Of a stretch of DNA of 64,000 bases, positions 1-9,147 are shown in pieces; positions within the stretch are counted from its first letter, which is position 1; each line of letters begins with the position of its first letter. The notes beneath the pieces were generated by a model. That model was not told the origin of the DNA. It did no database searches and worked only from the letters and a program-made list of their open reading frames with translations. The stretch is from Rhodocyclales bacterium (GTDB lineage: Bacteria > Pseudomonadota > Gammaproteobacteria > Burkholderiales > Rhodocyclaceae): positions 62,001 to 126,000 of the forward strand of contig JACRLX010000046.1 of assembly GCA_016235165.1 (NCBI GenBank), in the 5' to 3' direction. A program made the position numbers and the translations under genes.

Positions 1-1434
1 GTCCAGCGCCGACAGCGCCGCGGCATCCACGGCGGCGGGATCGTCGACGAATACCAGCAGCCGGAAGCGGCTGCCGGTGCTTTGCAACAACCAGCCCGGC
101 GCTCCACCTTTCTCGATCGGCGCATCGTCCAGCGGCGCGCCCGGCAGCATGCGGCCGGCGAAGGCTTCTTCGTCCGGCGTGTTGAGGCTGGAGTCGACCA
201 GGAAGGACGGCACCGAGAGCCGCCCGGAATTCACCAAGGCGCGGCCGAAGGCATGGTCCTTGGCCAGGCTCAGGACGGCATTGCGGAAGGTCCGGCTGGC
301 ACGGCTCTTGGGCGTGATGAAATCGGTCGAGCGGGTCGAGTTCATCAGGTTCTCGTCGGCGGCGTAGACGCGCTCCTCGCTGTAACTGTCGAGCAGGCTG
401 GGCGGCGCCAGGCCCGAGAGCACCAGCTTGAGTTTCCAGCCCAGATTGTCGGCATCCTGCAGGCCGGAATTCGCCCCGCGCGCGCCGAAGGGCGAGACCT
501 GGTGCGCGGCATCGCCGACGAAGAGCACGCGGCCGTGGTTGAATTTCGCCATGCGCCGGCACTGGAAGGTATACACGCTGACCCATTCCAGTTCGAATTC
601 CCTCGCGTCTCCCAGCATGGCCTTGATGCGCGGGATCACCTTCTCCGGCTTCTTCTCCTCGTCCGGATCGGCATCCCAACCGAGCTGAAAATCGATGCGG
701 AAGACGCTGTCGGTCTGCTTGTGCAGCAGCACCGACTGGTTGGGATGGAAAGGTGGATCGAACCAGAACCAACGCTCGGCGGGGAAATCGGCCTTCATCA
801 CCACGTCGGCGATGAGGAAGCGGTCCATGAAGATCTTGCCTTCGACTTCCAGCCCGAGCATGCGGCGGATCGGGCTGCGCGCACCGTCGGCGGCGATCAG
901 CCAGTCGGCTTCGACCGTGTACATGCCGTCGGCGGTTTCCACGGTCAGCGTCGCACCGCTGTCGCCCTGCGTCACCGACACCACCTTGTTCTTCCAGCGC
1001 AGTGCAATGCCGGGGCGCGTGGCGGCGCGGGCAACGAGGTACTCCTCAAGGTAGTACTGCTGCAAATTCACCATGCCCGGACGGTGGTGGTCGGGCTCGG
1101 GCACCAGGTTGAAGTTGTACACCTCCTTGTCGCGGAAGAAGGTGCGGCCCACGTTCCACGACACGCCCTTGGCACAGACCGCATCACCGACGCCGTAGCG
1201 GTCGAGGATCTCCAGCGCGCGCTTGGCGTAGCAGACGCCGCGCGAACCGATCGACACCGTGTCGTCCTCGTCCAGCAGCAGCACCGGGATGCCCTGCAAA
1301 TCGAGGTCGAGCGCCATGCCGAGGCCGACCGGGCCGGCGCCGACGATGACCACCGGCACTTTCAGCGCCTTGCCGGCGGCAATCTCGGGCGGGGTGCGGT
1401 ACTCGTACTTCGGATAGGTATAGGTATTCAGCAT
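1..1434 (-). CDS. FAD-dependent aromatic-ring monooxygenase, MhpA/PHBH-like (3' end off window)
   Basis: Group A flavin monooxygenase, a family that uses NAD(P)H and O2 to hydroxylate aromatic substrates in the cytoplasm. The start is the ATG at 1434. The dinucleotide-binding glycine motif VVIVGAGPVGL lies near residues 28-38, and the second FAD motif GRVLFVGDAAHQ lies near residue 310. The reading frame is open to base 1, so the C-terminus is outside the window; 478 codons are visible. The start is 10 bases after the stop of the upstream metallo-beta-lactamase gene, so the two are probably co-transcribed. The family resembles 3-(3-hydroxyphenyl)propionate or resorcinol hydroxylases. The true substrate cannot be read from the sequence. 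Confidence 0.85.
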   Translation of the reverse strand, partial: MLNTYTYPKYEYRTPPEIAAGKALKVPVVIVGAGPVGLGMALDLDLQGIPVLLLDEDDTVSIGSRGVCYAKRALEILDRYGVGDAVCAKGVSWNVGRTFFRDKEVYNFNLVPEPDHHRPGMVNLQQYYLEEYLVARAATRPGIALRWKNKVVSVTQGDSGATLTVETADGMYTVEADWLIAADGARSPIRRMLGLEVEGKIFMDRFLIADVVMKADFPAERWFWFDPPFHPNQSVLLHKQTDSVFRIDFQLGWDADPDEEKKPEKVIPRIKAMLGDAREFELEWVSVYTFQCRRMAKFNHGRVLFVGDAAHQVSPFGARGANSGLQDADNLGWKLKLVLSGLAPPSLLDSYSEERVYAADENLMNSTRSTDFITPKSRASRTFRNAVLSLAKDHAFGRALVNSGRLSVPSFLVDSSLNTPDEEAFAGRMLPGAPLDDAPIEKGGAPGWLLQSTGSRFRLLVFVDDPAAVDAAALSALD

Positions 1435-1444
1435 CGGCGCGCCC

Positions 1445-2410
1445 TCAGACGGCTTGCAGCGCGTGCCACATCTGCTGGTCCCGCTCGGCGGTCCAGATGC
1501 GCGGGTCGCGAATACCGGACGCCTCATCGTGAGCCCGCGTCACGTCGAAGGGCAGGCAGTGCTCGTAGATGAAGACGTTGCCGAATTTCGGGTCCATCGC
1601 CCGGCGCGTGTGGGCCATGCAGGCGGCGAGGTCCATGCCTTTGGCCACGGCTTCCCTGGCACTGCCATAGAGCGTCGAAACGAAATCGCGGGTATAGGCC
1701 AAGCCGCGCTGCACCTGGTCAGGATTCAGCAGCGCCGGGCCGCGCCCGGGGATCAGCTTTTCCGGCTTGAGCGCGGCCAACTTGTCGAGAGTCGCCGGCC
1801 AGTCGGCGAGATAGGCGTCGCCGGTGTAGCAGGCGGCGTCGGCCTCGACCAGGTCGCCGGAAAAGAGGATCTTCTGCTGCGGCAGCCAGACCACGGTATC
1901 GCCCTTGGTGTGGCCGCGCCCAGGATGCCAGATCTTCACTTCCAGCTTGCCCATCCACAGCGTCAGTTCGCCATCGACCACCACGCTCGGCCAAGTCAGG
2001 CCGGGCACGCTTTCGACGGCATTGAACAGGCGCGGAAAGCGGCCGATCTCGGAATCCATGTCCTGCCGGCCGCGCTCGACGATCAGTTCGTAGGTCGGCT
2101 TCGAGGCGATGATGTCCTGCAGGCCGTGCTGCCTGTAGCCCGAGGCGCCGAGCACGCGCACCGCGTGGTAGTGCGTCAGGGTGACGTACTTGATCGGCTT
2201 GTCGGTCACCAGACGAACGTGGCGCACCACGTCCTGCGCCATCACCGGCGTCGCCGTGGCGTCGATGATCATGACGGCGTCGTCGCCGATGATCACGCCG
2301 GTGTTCGGATCGCCCTCCGCGGTGTAGGCATAGGCATTCTCCGAAAGCTTCTCGAAGCTGACCTTTTTTTGCTCCAGGTCGGCGTGGGAGGCGAACTTCT
2401 TTTCGCTCAT
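1445..2410 (-). CDS. Metallo-beta-lactamase-fold protein with altered metal site
   Basis: 321-residue MBL-fold protein (ATG at 2410), usually a metal-dependent hydrolase fold. The fold is recognisable from THYHAVRVLG (residues 79-88), GHTKGDTV and LFSGDL. The metal ligands are not canonical. The HxHxDH motif keeps H80 and H82, but the Asp and third His are V84 and R85. The usual PGHGP near residue 230 reads PGRGP, while the GHT histidine and the SGD aspartate remain. The protein may bind one metal or none and may not be a classical hydrolase (inference). It is the first gene of a two-gene unit with the FAD monooxygenase, which suggests a role beside aromatic catabolism. Confidence 0.8.
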   Translation of the reverse strand: MSEKKFASHADLEQKKVSFEKLSENAYAYTAEGDPNTGVIIGDDAVMIIDATATPVMAQDVVRHVRLVTDKPIKYVTLTHYHAVRVLGASGYRQHGLQDIIASKPTYELIVERGRQDMDSEIGRFPRLFNAVESVPGLTWPSVVVDGELTLWMGKLEVKIWHPGRGHTKGDTVVWLPQQKILFSGDLVEADAACYTGDAYLADWPATLDKLAALKPEKLIPGRGPALLNPDQVQRGLAYTRDFVSTLYGSAREAVAKGMDLAACMAHTRRAMDPKFGNVFIYEHCLPFDVTRAHDEASGIRDPRIWTAERDQQMWHALQAV

Positions 2411-2442
2411 GACGGCTCCTCGGGGAAGGTTTGAATTTCTCT

Positions 2443-2470
2443 TTACGTAATCAATTTACGCTTATCGTAA
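2443..2470. promoter_or_regulatory. Candidate operator: TTACG inverted repeats upstream of the MBL gene
   Basis: The AT-rich gap upstream of the MBL/monooxygenase pair holds the 8-bp palindrome TTACGTAA (2443-2450). Five bases later comes the inverted repeat TTACG-N5-CGTAA (2456-2470). Spaced palindromes like this are typical of dimeric TetR, MarR or MerR regulator sites. No regulator gene is adjacent, so the binding protein is unknown. The site lies 33-60 bases upstream of the MBL start, where it could overlap a promoter. Confidence 0.45.
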
Positions 2471-2513
2471 TTCTTGTTGCTTTAGTTGTCAAATGTTCCT
2501 GTGGCCACAAAAC

Positions 2514-3731
2514 CTATGGCGGTGGAGCCGGCTGCGGCGAAGCTGTGGGCGCAGGTGCAGGCGCAAGAGCCGGGCCGGGGGTCGGACCGGGCGTCGCCGC
2601 GCCGCTGCGCAAGCTGGCTGCCGCCTGTCGATAGGCCTGCATCGCTTCCTTGCGTTTGCCCGCGGCTTCCAGGGCGCGGGCGCGTCGCAACCAGTCGTCG
2701 GCAACATCCGGCGTCGTAGTCGCCGTGGTGCCAGCGCCGACTCCTTGCTTGCTTTGCACTACCTTCGGGTCGCCTGGGGGATCTTTTTCCGTTTCCGGTG
2801 CCGCCGGCGTCGCATAGCTCAAGGACGCGGATTGCGCTTCCGGCTTGTCGCGCCGTGCCGAGATCACCATCCCTGTCGCCGGTGGGCGCCGGGCGGCGGG
2901 AGCAATCTTGCGCGCGGCATCGGCCTGGCGGATCGCCACCAATGCCGCGCGATACAGGCTCAGTGCCTCGTCGCGACGCCCGGCGGCTTCCATCTTGCGC
3001 GCCTGGGCCATCAGGTTGTCGGCGCGATCAGGCACCGGCTGCGAGCGCTGTGCCGGACCCCAGCTTGCCGCCGGCCGGGCCGCCACGACCCCAAAGCGTT
3101 CCGGGCCACCGATCTCGCGGGCGATCGAAAGGTTGTTGTGGCGCATGGCCCAATGCATCGCGTTCTCGCCGTTCTCATTGACAATGTCCCGATCGGCGCC
3201 AGCCCGCAGCAGGCTGCGTGCGATGTCTTCGCGGCCCTCGCGCGCCGCCATCATCAGCGGCGTCGAACCGTTGGTCGATAGCGCGTTGATCGCGGCACCG
3301 CGCGACAGCAGATAAGCCACCACCTCGGCGTGCCCGGCGAAGACCGCGTAATGCAGCGCCGACCACTCCCGGCCCTCGCGATTGAGCTTCGCTCCGCGCT
3401 CGACCAGCCAGCGCACCGCCGCCAGCTTGCCGCGCCAGGCGGCATGTTGCAGCGCCTGTTCGCCGAGGTGGTTGGCCTGGTTGATGTCGGCGCCGCGCGA
3501 ATGAAACAGTTCCATCATCTGCACATTGCCTTCCCAGGCACCGATCATCAGGCCGCTGCCGATCATCGCACCCTCGAAATCCGGCGCCAGCCCGCCGTCC
3601 AGCCAATCTCGCGCAGCGCCGAGATCACCCTGCTCGATCGCGATGGAAAAACGAACCGGATCGGGCAGGCTGGCAGCGCGCGCCAATGCCAGGCAGCAGA
3701 GCAGTGCGAGGAACAGACAAGGCTTTTTCAC
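2514..3731 (-). CDS. Secreted ankyrin-repeat protein with two TPR-like segments
   Basis: 405 residues from a GTG start at 3731. The N-terminus (MKKPCLFLALLCCLALARA) is a Sec signal peptide. Residues about 30-205 are ankyrin repeats, with recurring GxxALHxA-type helices such as EWSALHYAVFAGHAEVVAYL. Two similar helical segments follow, RKMEAAGRRDEALSLYRAAL and RALEAAGKRKEAMQAYRQAA, separated by low-complexity sequence. The C-terminus is a proline/alanine tail. Probably a periplasmic protein-interaction scaffold of unknown partner. The linker between the two helical segments carries a 20/23 match to the dispersed core repeat at 2721-2743. It is transcribed divergently from the TonB-like gene. 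Confidence 0.75.
   Translation of the reverse strand: MKKPCLFLALLCCLALARAASLPDPVRFSIAIEQGDLGAARDWLDGGLAPDFEGAMIGSGLMIGAWEGNVQMMELFHSRGADINQANHLGEQALQHAAWRGKLAAVRWLVERGAKLNREGREWSALHYAVFAGHAEVVAYLLSRGAAINALSTNGSTPLMMAAREGREDIARSLLRAGADRDIVNENGENAMHWAMRHNNLSIAREIGGPERFGVVAARPAASWGPAQRSQPVPDRADNLMAQARKMEAAGRRDEALSLYRAALVAIRQADAARKIAPAARRPPATGMVISARRDKPEAQSASLSYATPAAPETEKDPPGDPKVVQSKQGVGAGTTATTTPDVADDWLRRARALEAAGKRKEAMQAYRQAAASLRSGAATPGPTPGPALAPAPAPTASPQPAPPP
2721..2743. repeat. Diverged copy of dispersed GC-rich core repeat
   Basis: Matches 20 of 23 bases of the core repeat found at 32841, 35902, 46271 (reverse) and 58547, including CCAGCGCCGACT. It lies in the low-complexity linker of the ankyrin protein. 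Because this is the least similar copy and the region is compositionally biased, chance is possible. Confidence 0.35.
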
Positions 3732-3773
3732 GGCGTGCAGTATATGTCCGGCCCGCCAAATAGAATCCCGCGA

Positions 3774-4256
3774 ATGCCGCTTTACATCGCCCTGATAGCC
3801 AGCTTAGGCCTGCACACTGCACTGATCCTCGGTCCGGCCTGGTTTTCAGCATCGCCAAAGCCCATCGCACCACAGCAAATCGAGGCACGCCTGTTTCCTG
3901 TGGAAGACGCTGCGAACATGGCTGAAAGCGTCAGCACCGAACCACTTGCTGCAAGTCCGGTCACGGCGCCACAACATGCTCCCAGGCAAATGCAGGGGGA
4001 ATCCTTGCGGCGCGCACAGGCCAGCCTCAACCGTCACCTTTACTACCCGCCAGAAGCCGTAGCTCAAGGCATGGAGGGTGAAGTGATACTCTTGCTGACC
4101 CTGGACGAGACCGGTCAGTTGGCCGCGGTCGACATTGCCCGCAGTTCAGGACACGTCCTGCTCGATCAGGCCGCGCTCGACGCCGCGCGCCGCATCGGGC
4201 GCTTGCCGGGCTCACGACGCCAGATGCTGTTTCCGGTCAGCTTCCGCCTGAAATAA
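3774..4256 (+). CDS. TonB C-terminal-domain protein
   Basis: 160 residues starting at MPLYIALIASLGLHTALILG (ATG 3774), an N-terminal signal-anchor helix. Residues 80-160 form a TonB/TolA-like C-terminal domain: YYPPEAVAQGMEGEVILLLT, then LLDQAALDAARR near the end. TonB proteins couple inner-membrane energy to outer-membrane transporters. This one is short and lacks the long Pro/Lys-rich spacer, so it could instead be an envelope-spanning accessory protein. An in-frame upstream ATG at 3744 gives an unlikely 10-residue extension. TAGAAT at 3761-3766 lies only eight bases before the start, so a leaderless transcript is possible. It converges on the Nif3-like gene. Confidence 0.75.
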   Translation: MPLYIALIASLGLHTALILGPAWFSASPKPIAPQQIEARLFPVEDAANMAESVSTEPLAASPVTAPQHAPRQMQGESLRRAQASLNRHLYYPPEAVAQGMEGEVILLLTLDETGQLAAVDIARSSGHVLLDQAALDAARRIGRLPGSRRQMLFPVSFRLK

Positions 4257-4265
4257 ACAAGGCGT

Positions 4266-5027
4266 TTACACCGGGTTGTCGATATCGACAAACTCGCAGA
4301 CAAGCCCGGTCTGCGCGGCCAGATGCTCGCCCAAGGCCTTCACCCCATAGCGCTCCGTGGCGTGGTGTCCGGCGGCGATGAAAGCCATGCCGGTCTCGCG
4401 CGCGAGGTGCACGGTCTGCTCCGAAATTTCGCCGGAAACGAACACGTCCGCGCCGGTGGCTAGTGCCGCCTCGAAATAGTCCTGCGCGCCGCCGCTGCAC
4501 CAGGCGATACGCCCGACCAAACGCTGCGCATCGCCGATCAGCATCGGCTGGCGGCCAAGGGTCTGTTCGACTTGGCGGACGATATCGGCGACAGGAGTCG
4601 GCGCTGGCGGTACGCCGAAAAAGCCGATGTCCTGCTCGGCGAACCGCCCCTCGATGGTCCAACCCATGCTTGCCGCAAGCTGGGCGTTGTTGCCCAGGAG
4701 CGGATGCGCGTCGAGCGGCAGGTGATAGGCAAACAGGCTGATGTCATGGGCCAGCAGCCGCGCCATGCGTTGCCGACGAAACCCGGTGATGCGACCGTCT
4801 TCCGATTTCCAGAACCAGCCGTGATGCACCAGCAGGGCATCGGCCCCGCGTTCTATCGCCGCTTCGATCAAGGCCTGGCTTGCGGTGACGCCGCACACCA
4901 CCCGCCGCACCTGTTCCCTGCCTTCCACTTGCAGGCCGTTTGGGCAATAATCGCGGAACCGCGCGGCATCGAGTTCCTTGTCCAGCCAGGCACGAAGTTC
5001 CTCGCGCCCCAGGGTTTTGCCCGTCAT
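4266..5027 (-). CDS. Nif3-like dinuclear metal-centre protein (DUF34/YbgI family)
   Basis: 253 residues from the ATG at 5027 (MTGKTLGREELRAWL). Family hallmarks are DYCPNGLQVEG near residue 27, the metal-binding HHGWFW near residue 67, YHLPLDAHP near residue 100, and the C-terminal GHHATERYG with the family's second metal-ligand histidines. NIF3/YbgI proteins are widespread hexameric metal proteins whose biochemical role is unsettled. Divergent from the HtrA protease with only 27 bases between starts; this pairing is common in betaproteobacteria. Confidence 0.88.
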   Translation of the reverse strand: MTGKTLGREELRAWLDKELDAARFRDYCPNGLQVEGREQVRRVVCGVTASQALIEAAIERGADALLVHHGWFWKSEDGRITGFRRQRMARLLAHDISLFAYHLPLDAHPLLGNNAQLAASMGWTIEGRFAEQDIGFFGVPPAPTPVADIVRQVEQTLGRQPMLIGDAQRLVGRIAWCSGGAQDYFEAALATGADVFVSGEISEQTVHLARETGMAFIAAGHHATERYGVKALGEHLAAQTGLVCEFVDIDNPV

Positions 5028-5054
5028 CTTCCTCGCCCCGCCAAAATTCGAATT

Positions 5055-6218
<1,164 letters not shown>

Positions 6219-6244
6219 GCGGCCGCGTCGAGCGATACCCCGTC

Positions 6245-7300
6245 TCAGCGCAAGGAGGCGTTGAGCGCGTCCAGCGCCTTGCTGCCGGGGCAGAGATAGG
6301 CGTCGCCAAGCTGGTTGAGCGGCTTCTCGACGGTATTCAAATGGCGGTGCAAATCCACCGCGCCGCTATCCACGTAGAGCAGCCCGGTAACGATCTCGCC
6401 CAGCGCCTGCCGTTCCTGCAGATGGTTCATGGCACCGACGCGATCGGAGGGATCGTAATCGGTATCCAGCTTGCGCAGGTGCAGGATGGAGCCGTCGTGC
6501 TGGACGATGCGACGCAGCGAACCCGCCGGGTAGCTGGCCTCGATCTTGTCGCGCGGAAGAATGAAGTCGAGGCGATTCACGGCATCGTTGTGCTCGCGCA
6601 CGTAGTCGTAGCTCTTGGTCGATCCGGCGTGATTGTTGAAGGTCACGCAGGGGCTGATGACGTCGATGAAGGCCGGGCCGCGATGTCGCAGCGCGCCCTT
6701 GATCAGCGGTATCAGCTGCTCCTTGTCGCCGGAAAAACTGCGCGCGACATAGCTGGCGCCGAGTTGAAGCGCGAGGGCGACGAGGTCGATCGGCGTGTCG
6801 TTGTTGACCACGCCGCGCTTGCTCTTCGAACCCTTGTCGGCAGTGGCGGAGAACTGGCCCTTGGTCAGGCCATACACGCCGTTGTTCTCGCAAATGTAGG
6901 TCATGTTCACGCCGCGGCGCATGGCATGCGCGAACTGGGCAATGCCGATCGACGCCGAATCGCCGTCGCCGGAGACGCCGAGATAGATCAGGTCGCGGTT
7001 GGCGAGCGCGGCGCCGGTCAGCACCGAGGGCATGCGGCCATGGGTAGTGTTGAAACCATGCGAGGCGCCGAGAAAGTAGTCGGGCGTCTTCGACGAGCAG
7101 CCGATGCCGGACAGTTTGGCGACGCGATGCGGCTCGATGTCGAGATCGAAGCAGGCCTGCACCACGGCGGCGCTGATCGAGTCGTGACCGCAACCGGCAC
7201 ACAAGGTCGAAATCGCGCCTTCGTAGTCGCGACGGGTATAGCCGACCGCGTTGCGCGGAGCATCGGCGCGCAGCAGTTTGGGTTTGGCGAGATAAGTCAT
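6245..7300 (-). CDS. korB: 2-oxoacid:acceptor oxidoreductase beta subunit (2-oxoglutarate type)
   Basis: 351 residues; the thiamine-diphosphate-binding subunit of a CoA-acylating 2-oxoacid oxidoreductase. The N-terminal CAGCGH motif and GIGCSSKTPDYF are typical. The ThDP motif is GDGDSASIGI followed by NNGVYGLTKGQ (about residues 110-145). It overlaps korA by four bases (ATGA), so the two are translationally coupled. With the upstream alpha and NAD(P)-linked subunits it would oxidise 2-oxoglutarate to succinyl-CoA and pass electrons to ferredoxin or NADP+. Substrate assignment follows from the three-gene arrangement seen in aromatic-degrading Azoarcus and Thauera, not from active-site residues. 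Confidence 0.88.
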   Translation of the reverse strand: MTYLAKPKLLRADAPRNAVGYTRRDYEGAISTLCAGCGHDSISAAVVQACFDLDIEPHRVAKLSGIGCSSKTPDYFLGASHGFNTTHGRMPSVLTGAALANRDLIYLGVSGDGDSASIGIAQFAHAMRRGVNMTYICENNGVYGLTKGQFSATADKGSKSKRGVVNNDTPIDLVALALQLGASYVARSFSGDKEQLIPLIKGALRHRGPAFIDVISPCVTFNNHAGSTKSYDYVREHNDAVNRLDFILPRDKIEASYPAGSLRRIVQHDGSILHLRKLDTDYDPSDRVGAMNHLQERQALGEIVTGLLYVDSGAVDLHRHLNTVEKPLNQLGDAYLCPGSKALDALNASLR

Positions 7301-9147
7301 GAAGCCACCTGTTTGCGTATGGGGGTCACTTTGTGCGCCGACAGTGCATCGCCTATTTTCCCGGCGATGAAGCGGGCGGTAATTGGCGTGCCGTCGTAGT
7401 GCAGGACGCGGATCAGCTTCTTCGGATCGACTTCACCCTCGGTCAGCAGCAGCATGCGCAACTGGCCGCTCTCGTTTTGCTCGACGACGAATACTTCGTC
7501 ATGGGCATTGATGAACTCGATCACTTCGTCGGCGAAGGGGAAGCCACGCACGCGCATGGCATCGACATGGACGCCGCCCGCTTCGAGCAGGGAAAGGGCC
7601 TCGGTCATGGCAGCGCTGGTGGAGCCGAAATGGATCGCGCCGGATCGCGTCGGCTGCGCGGCCATTTGCACTACCGGCGCAGGCACCAGCTTCTTTGCCG
7701 TTTCCAGCTTGTGACGCAGGCGCTCCATGTTATAGACATAGTCGGTACCCGCCTCGCTGTACTTGGCATAGGCGTTGCGCGTCGTGCCGCGACTGAAGAA
7801 GGCACCCTTGCTTGGATGCGTGCCCGGGATCGTGCGCCAGGGAATGCCGTCCCCATCGACATCGAGGTAGCGGCCGAAGTTCTTGCCGGCATCCAGCATT
7901 TCCGCGGTCATGATCTTGCCGCGGTCGTAGCGACGCGAATCGTCCCAGTCGAAGGGCTTGCACAGGCGGTCATTCATGCCAATGTCGAGGTCGAGCAGAA
8001 CGAACACGGGCGTTTGCAGCCGGTCGGCCAGATCGAAGGCCTGCGCACCCAAGGTAAAACATTCGTAGGGATCCTCGGGGAACAGCATCACGTGCTTGGT
8101 ATCGCCATGGGAGGCATAGGCACAGGAAATCAGGTCCGACTGCTGGGTCCGCGTCGGCATGCCGGTGGAGGGTCCGCCGCGCTGCACGTCGAAGATCACC
8201 GCCGGCACTTCGGCAAAATAGGCCAGGCCGAAGAATTCCTGCATCAGGGAAATACCCGGGCCGGAGGTGGCGGTAAAGGCCCGCGCGCCGTTCCAGGCGG
8301 CGCCGATCACCATGCCGATCGAGGCCAGTTCATCCTCGGCCTGGACAATGGCGTAGCGCGCCATGCCATTGTCGGGATCGGTGCGGTACTTGCGGCAATA
8401 ACTGCCGAAGGCCTCGATCACCGAGGTCGAAGGCGTGATCGGATACCAGGCCGCCACCGTCGCGCCGCCATACACCGCACCGAGGCCGCAGGCATCGTTG
8501 CCGTTGATGAAGATCTTGTCGCCGACACCATCCGAGCGCTCCACGCGCAGACCGATGGGGCACGGCAAGTGCGCCCTGGCGTGCTCGTAACCCAGCTTGA
8601 GCGCATTGACGTTGGCGCCGATCAGCTTGTCCTTGCCGCGGTACTGGTCGGCAATCAGCTTTTCGACGACGGCAAAGTCGATACCCAGCAGCGCCGTCAG
8701 CGCCCCGACGTACATGATGTTCTTGAACAGCTGACGTTGCCGTGCGTCGGTGTACTCCCGATTGCACATCTCGGTCAGCGGAATGCCAAGCACGGTGATG
8801 TCCTCGCGAAAGCGCGAACGCGGCAGCGTCTTGGTCGAGTCGTAGAACAGATAGCCGCCGGGCTCGATCTCGGCGATGTCGCGATCCCAGGTCTGCGGAT
8901 TCATCGCCACCATCAGGTCGCACCCGCCGCGCCGCCCCAACCAGCCGGCGCCCGAGACGCGCATCTCGTACCAGGTGGGCATGCCCTGGATGTTCGAGGG
9001 GAAGATGTTGCGCGGCGCCACCGGCACGCCCATGCGCATGATGGCGCGGGCAAACAGTTCGTTGGCGGAAGCCGAGCCCGAACCATTGACGTTGGCGAAT
9101 TTGATGACGAAGTCGTTGCTGCTTGCGATCGGTTTTACTTGACTCAT
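7297..9147 (-). CDS. korA: 2-oxoacid:acceptor oxidoreductase alpha subunit (gamma-alpha fusion)
   Basis: 616 residues from the ATG at 9147 (MSQVKPIASSN). The first ~190 residues are a gamma-type domain (GSGSASANELFARAIMRMG). They are fused to the alpha pyrimidine-binding domain carrying AAWYPITPSTSVIEAF (about residue 235), the TSGPGISLMQEF motif and a C-terminal transketolase-C-like domain. The fused architecture and length fit KorA of 2-oxoglutarate oxidoreductases. Start and stop overlap the neighbouring genes by four bases on both sides, giving a tightly coupled operon. An earlier in-frame start would run deep into the upstream gene and is rejected. Confidence 0.9.
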   Translation of the reverse strand: MSQVKPIASSNDFVIKFANVNGSGSASANELFARAIMRMGVPVAPRNIFPSNIQGMPTWYEMRVSGAGWLGRRGGCDLMVAMNPQTWDRDIAEIEPGGYLFYDSTKTLPRSRFREDITVLGIPLTEMCNREYTDARQRQLFKNIMYVGALTALLGIDFAVVEKLIADQYRGKDKLIGANVNALKLGYEHARAHLPCPIGLRVERSDGVGDKIFINGNDACGLGAVYGGATVAAWYPITPSTSVIEAFGSYCRKYRTDPDNGMARYAIVQAEDELASIGMVIGAAWNGARAFTATSGPGISLMQEFFGLAYFAEVPAVIFDVQRGGPSTGMPTRTQQSDLISCAYASHGDTKHVMLFPEDPYECFTLGAQAFDLADRLQTPVFVLLDLDIGMNDRLCKPFDWDDSRRYDRGKIMTAEMLDAGKNFGRYLDVDGDGIPWRTIPGTHPSKGAFFSRGTTRNAYAKYSEAGTDYVYNMERLRHKLETAKKLVPAPVVQMAAQPTRSGAIHFGSTSAAMTEALSLLEAGGVHVDAMRVRGFPFADEVIEFINAHDEVFVVEQNESGQLRMLLLTEGEVDPKKLIRVLHYDGTPITARFIAGKIGDALSAHKVTPIRKQVAS

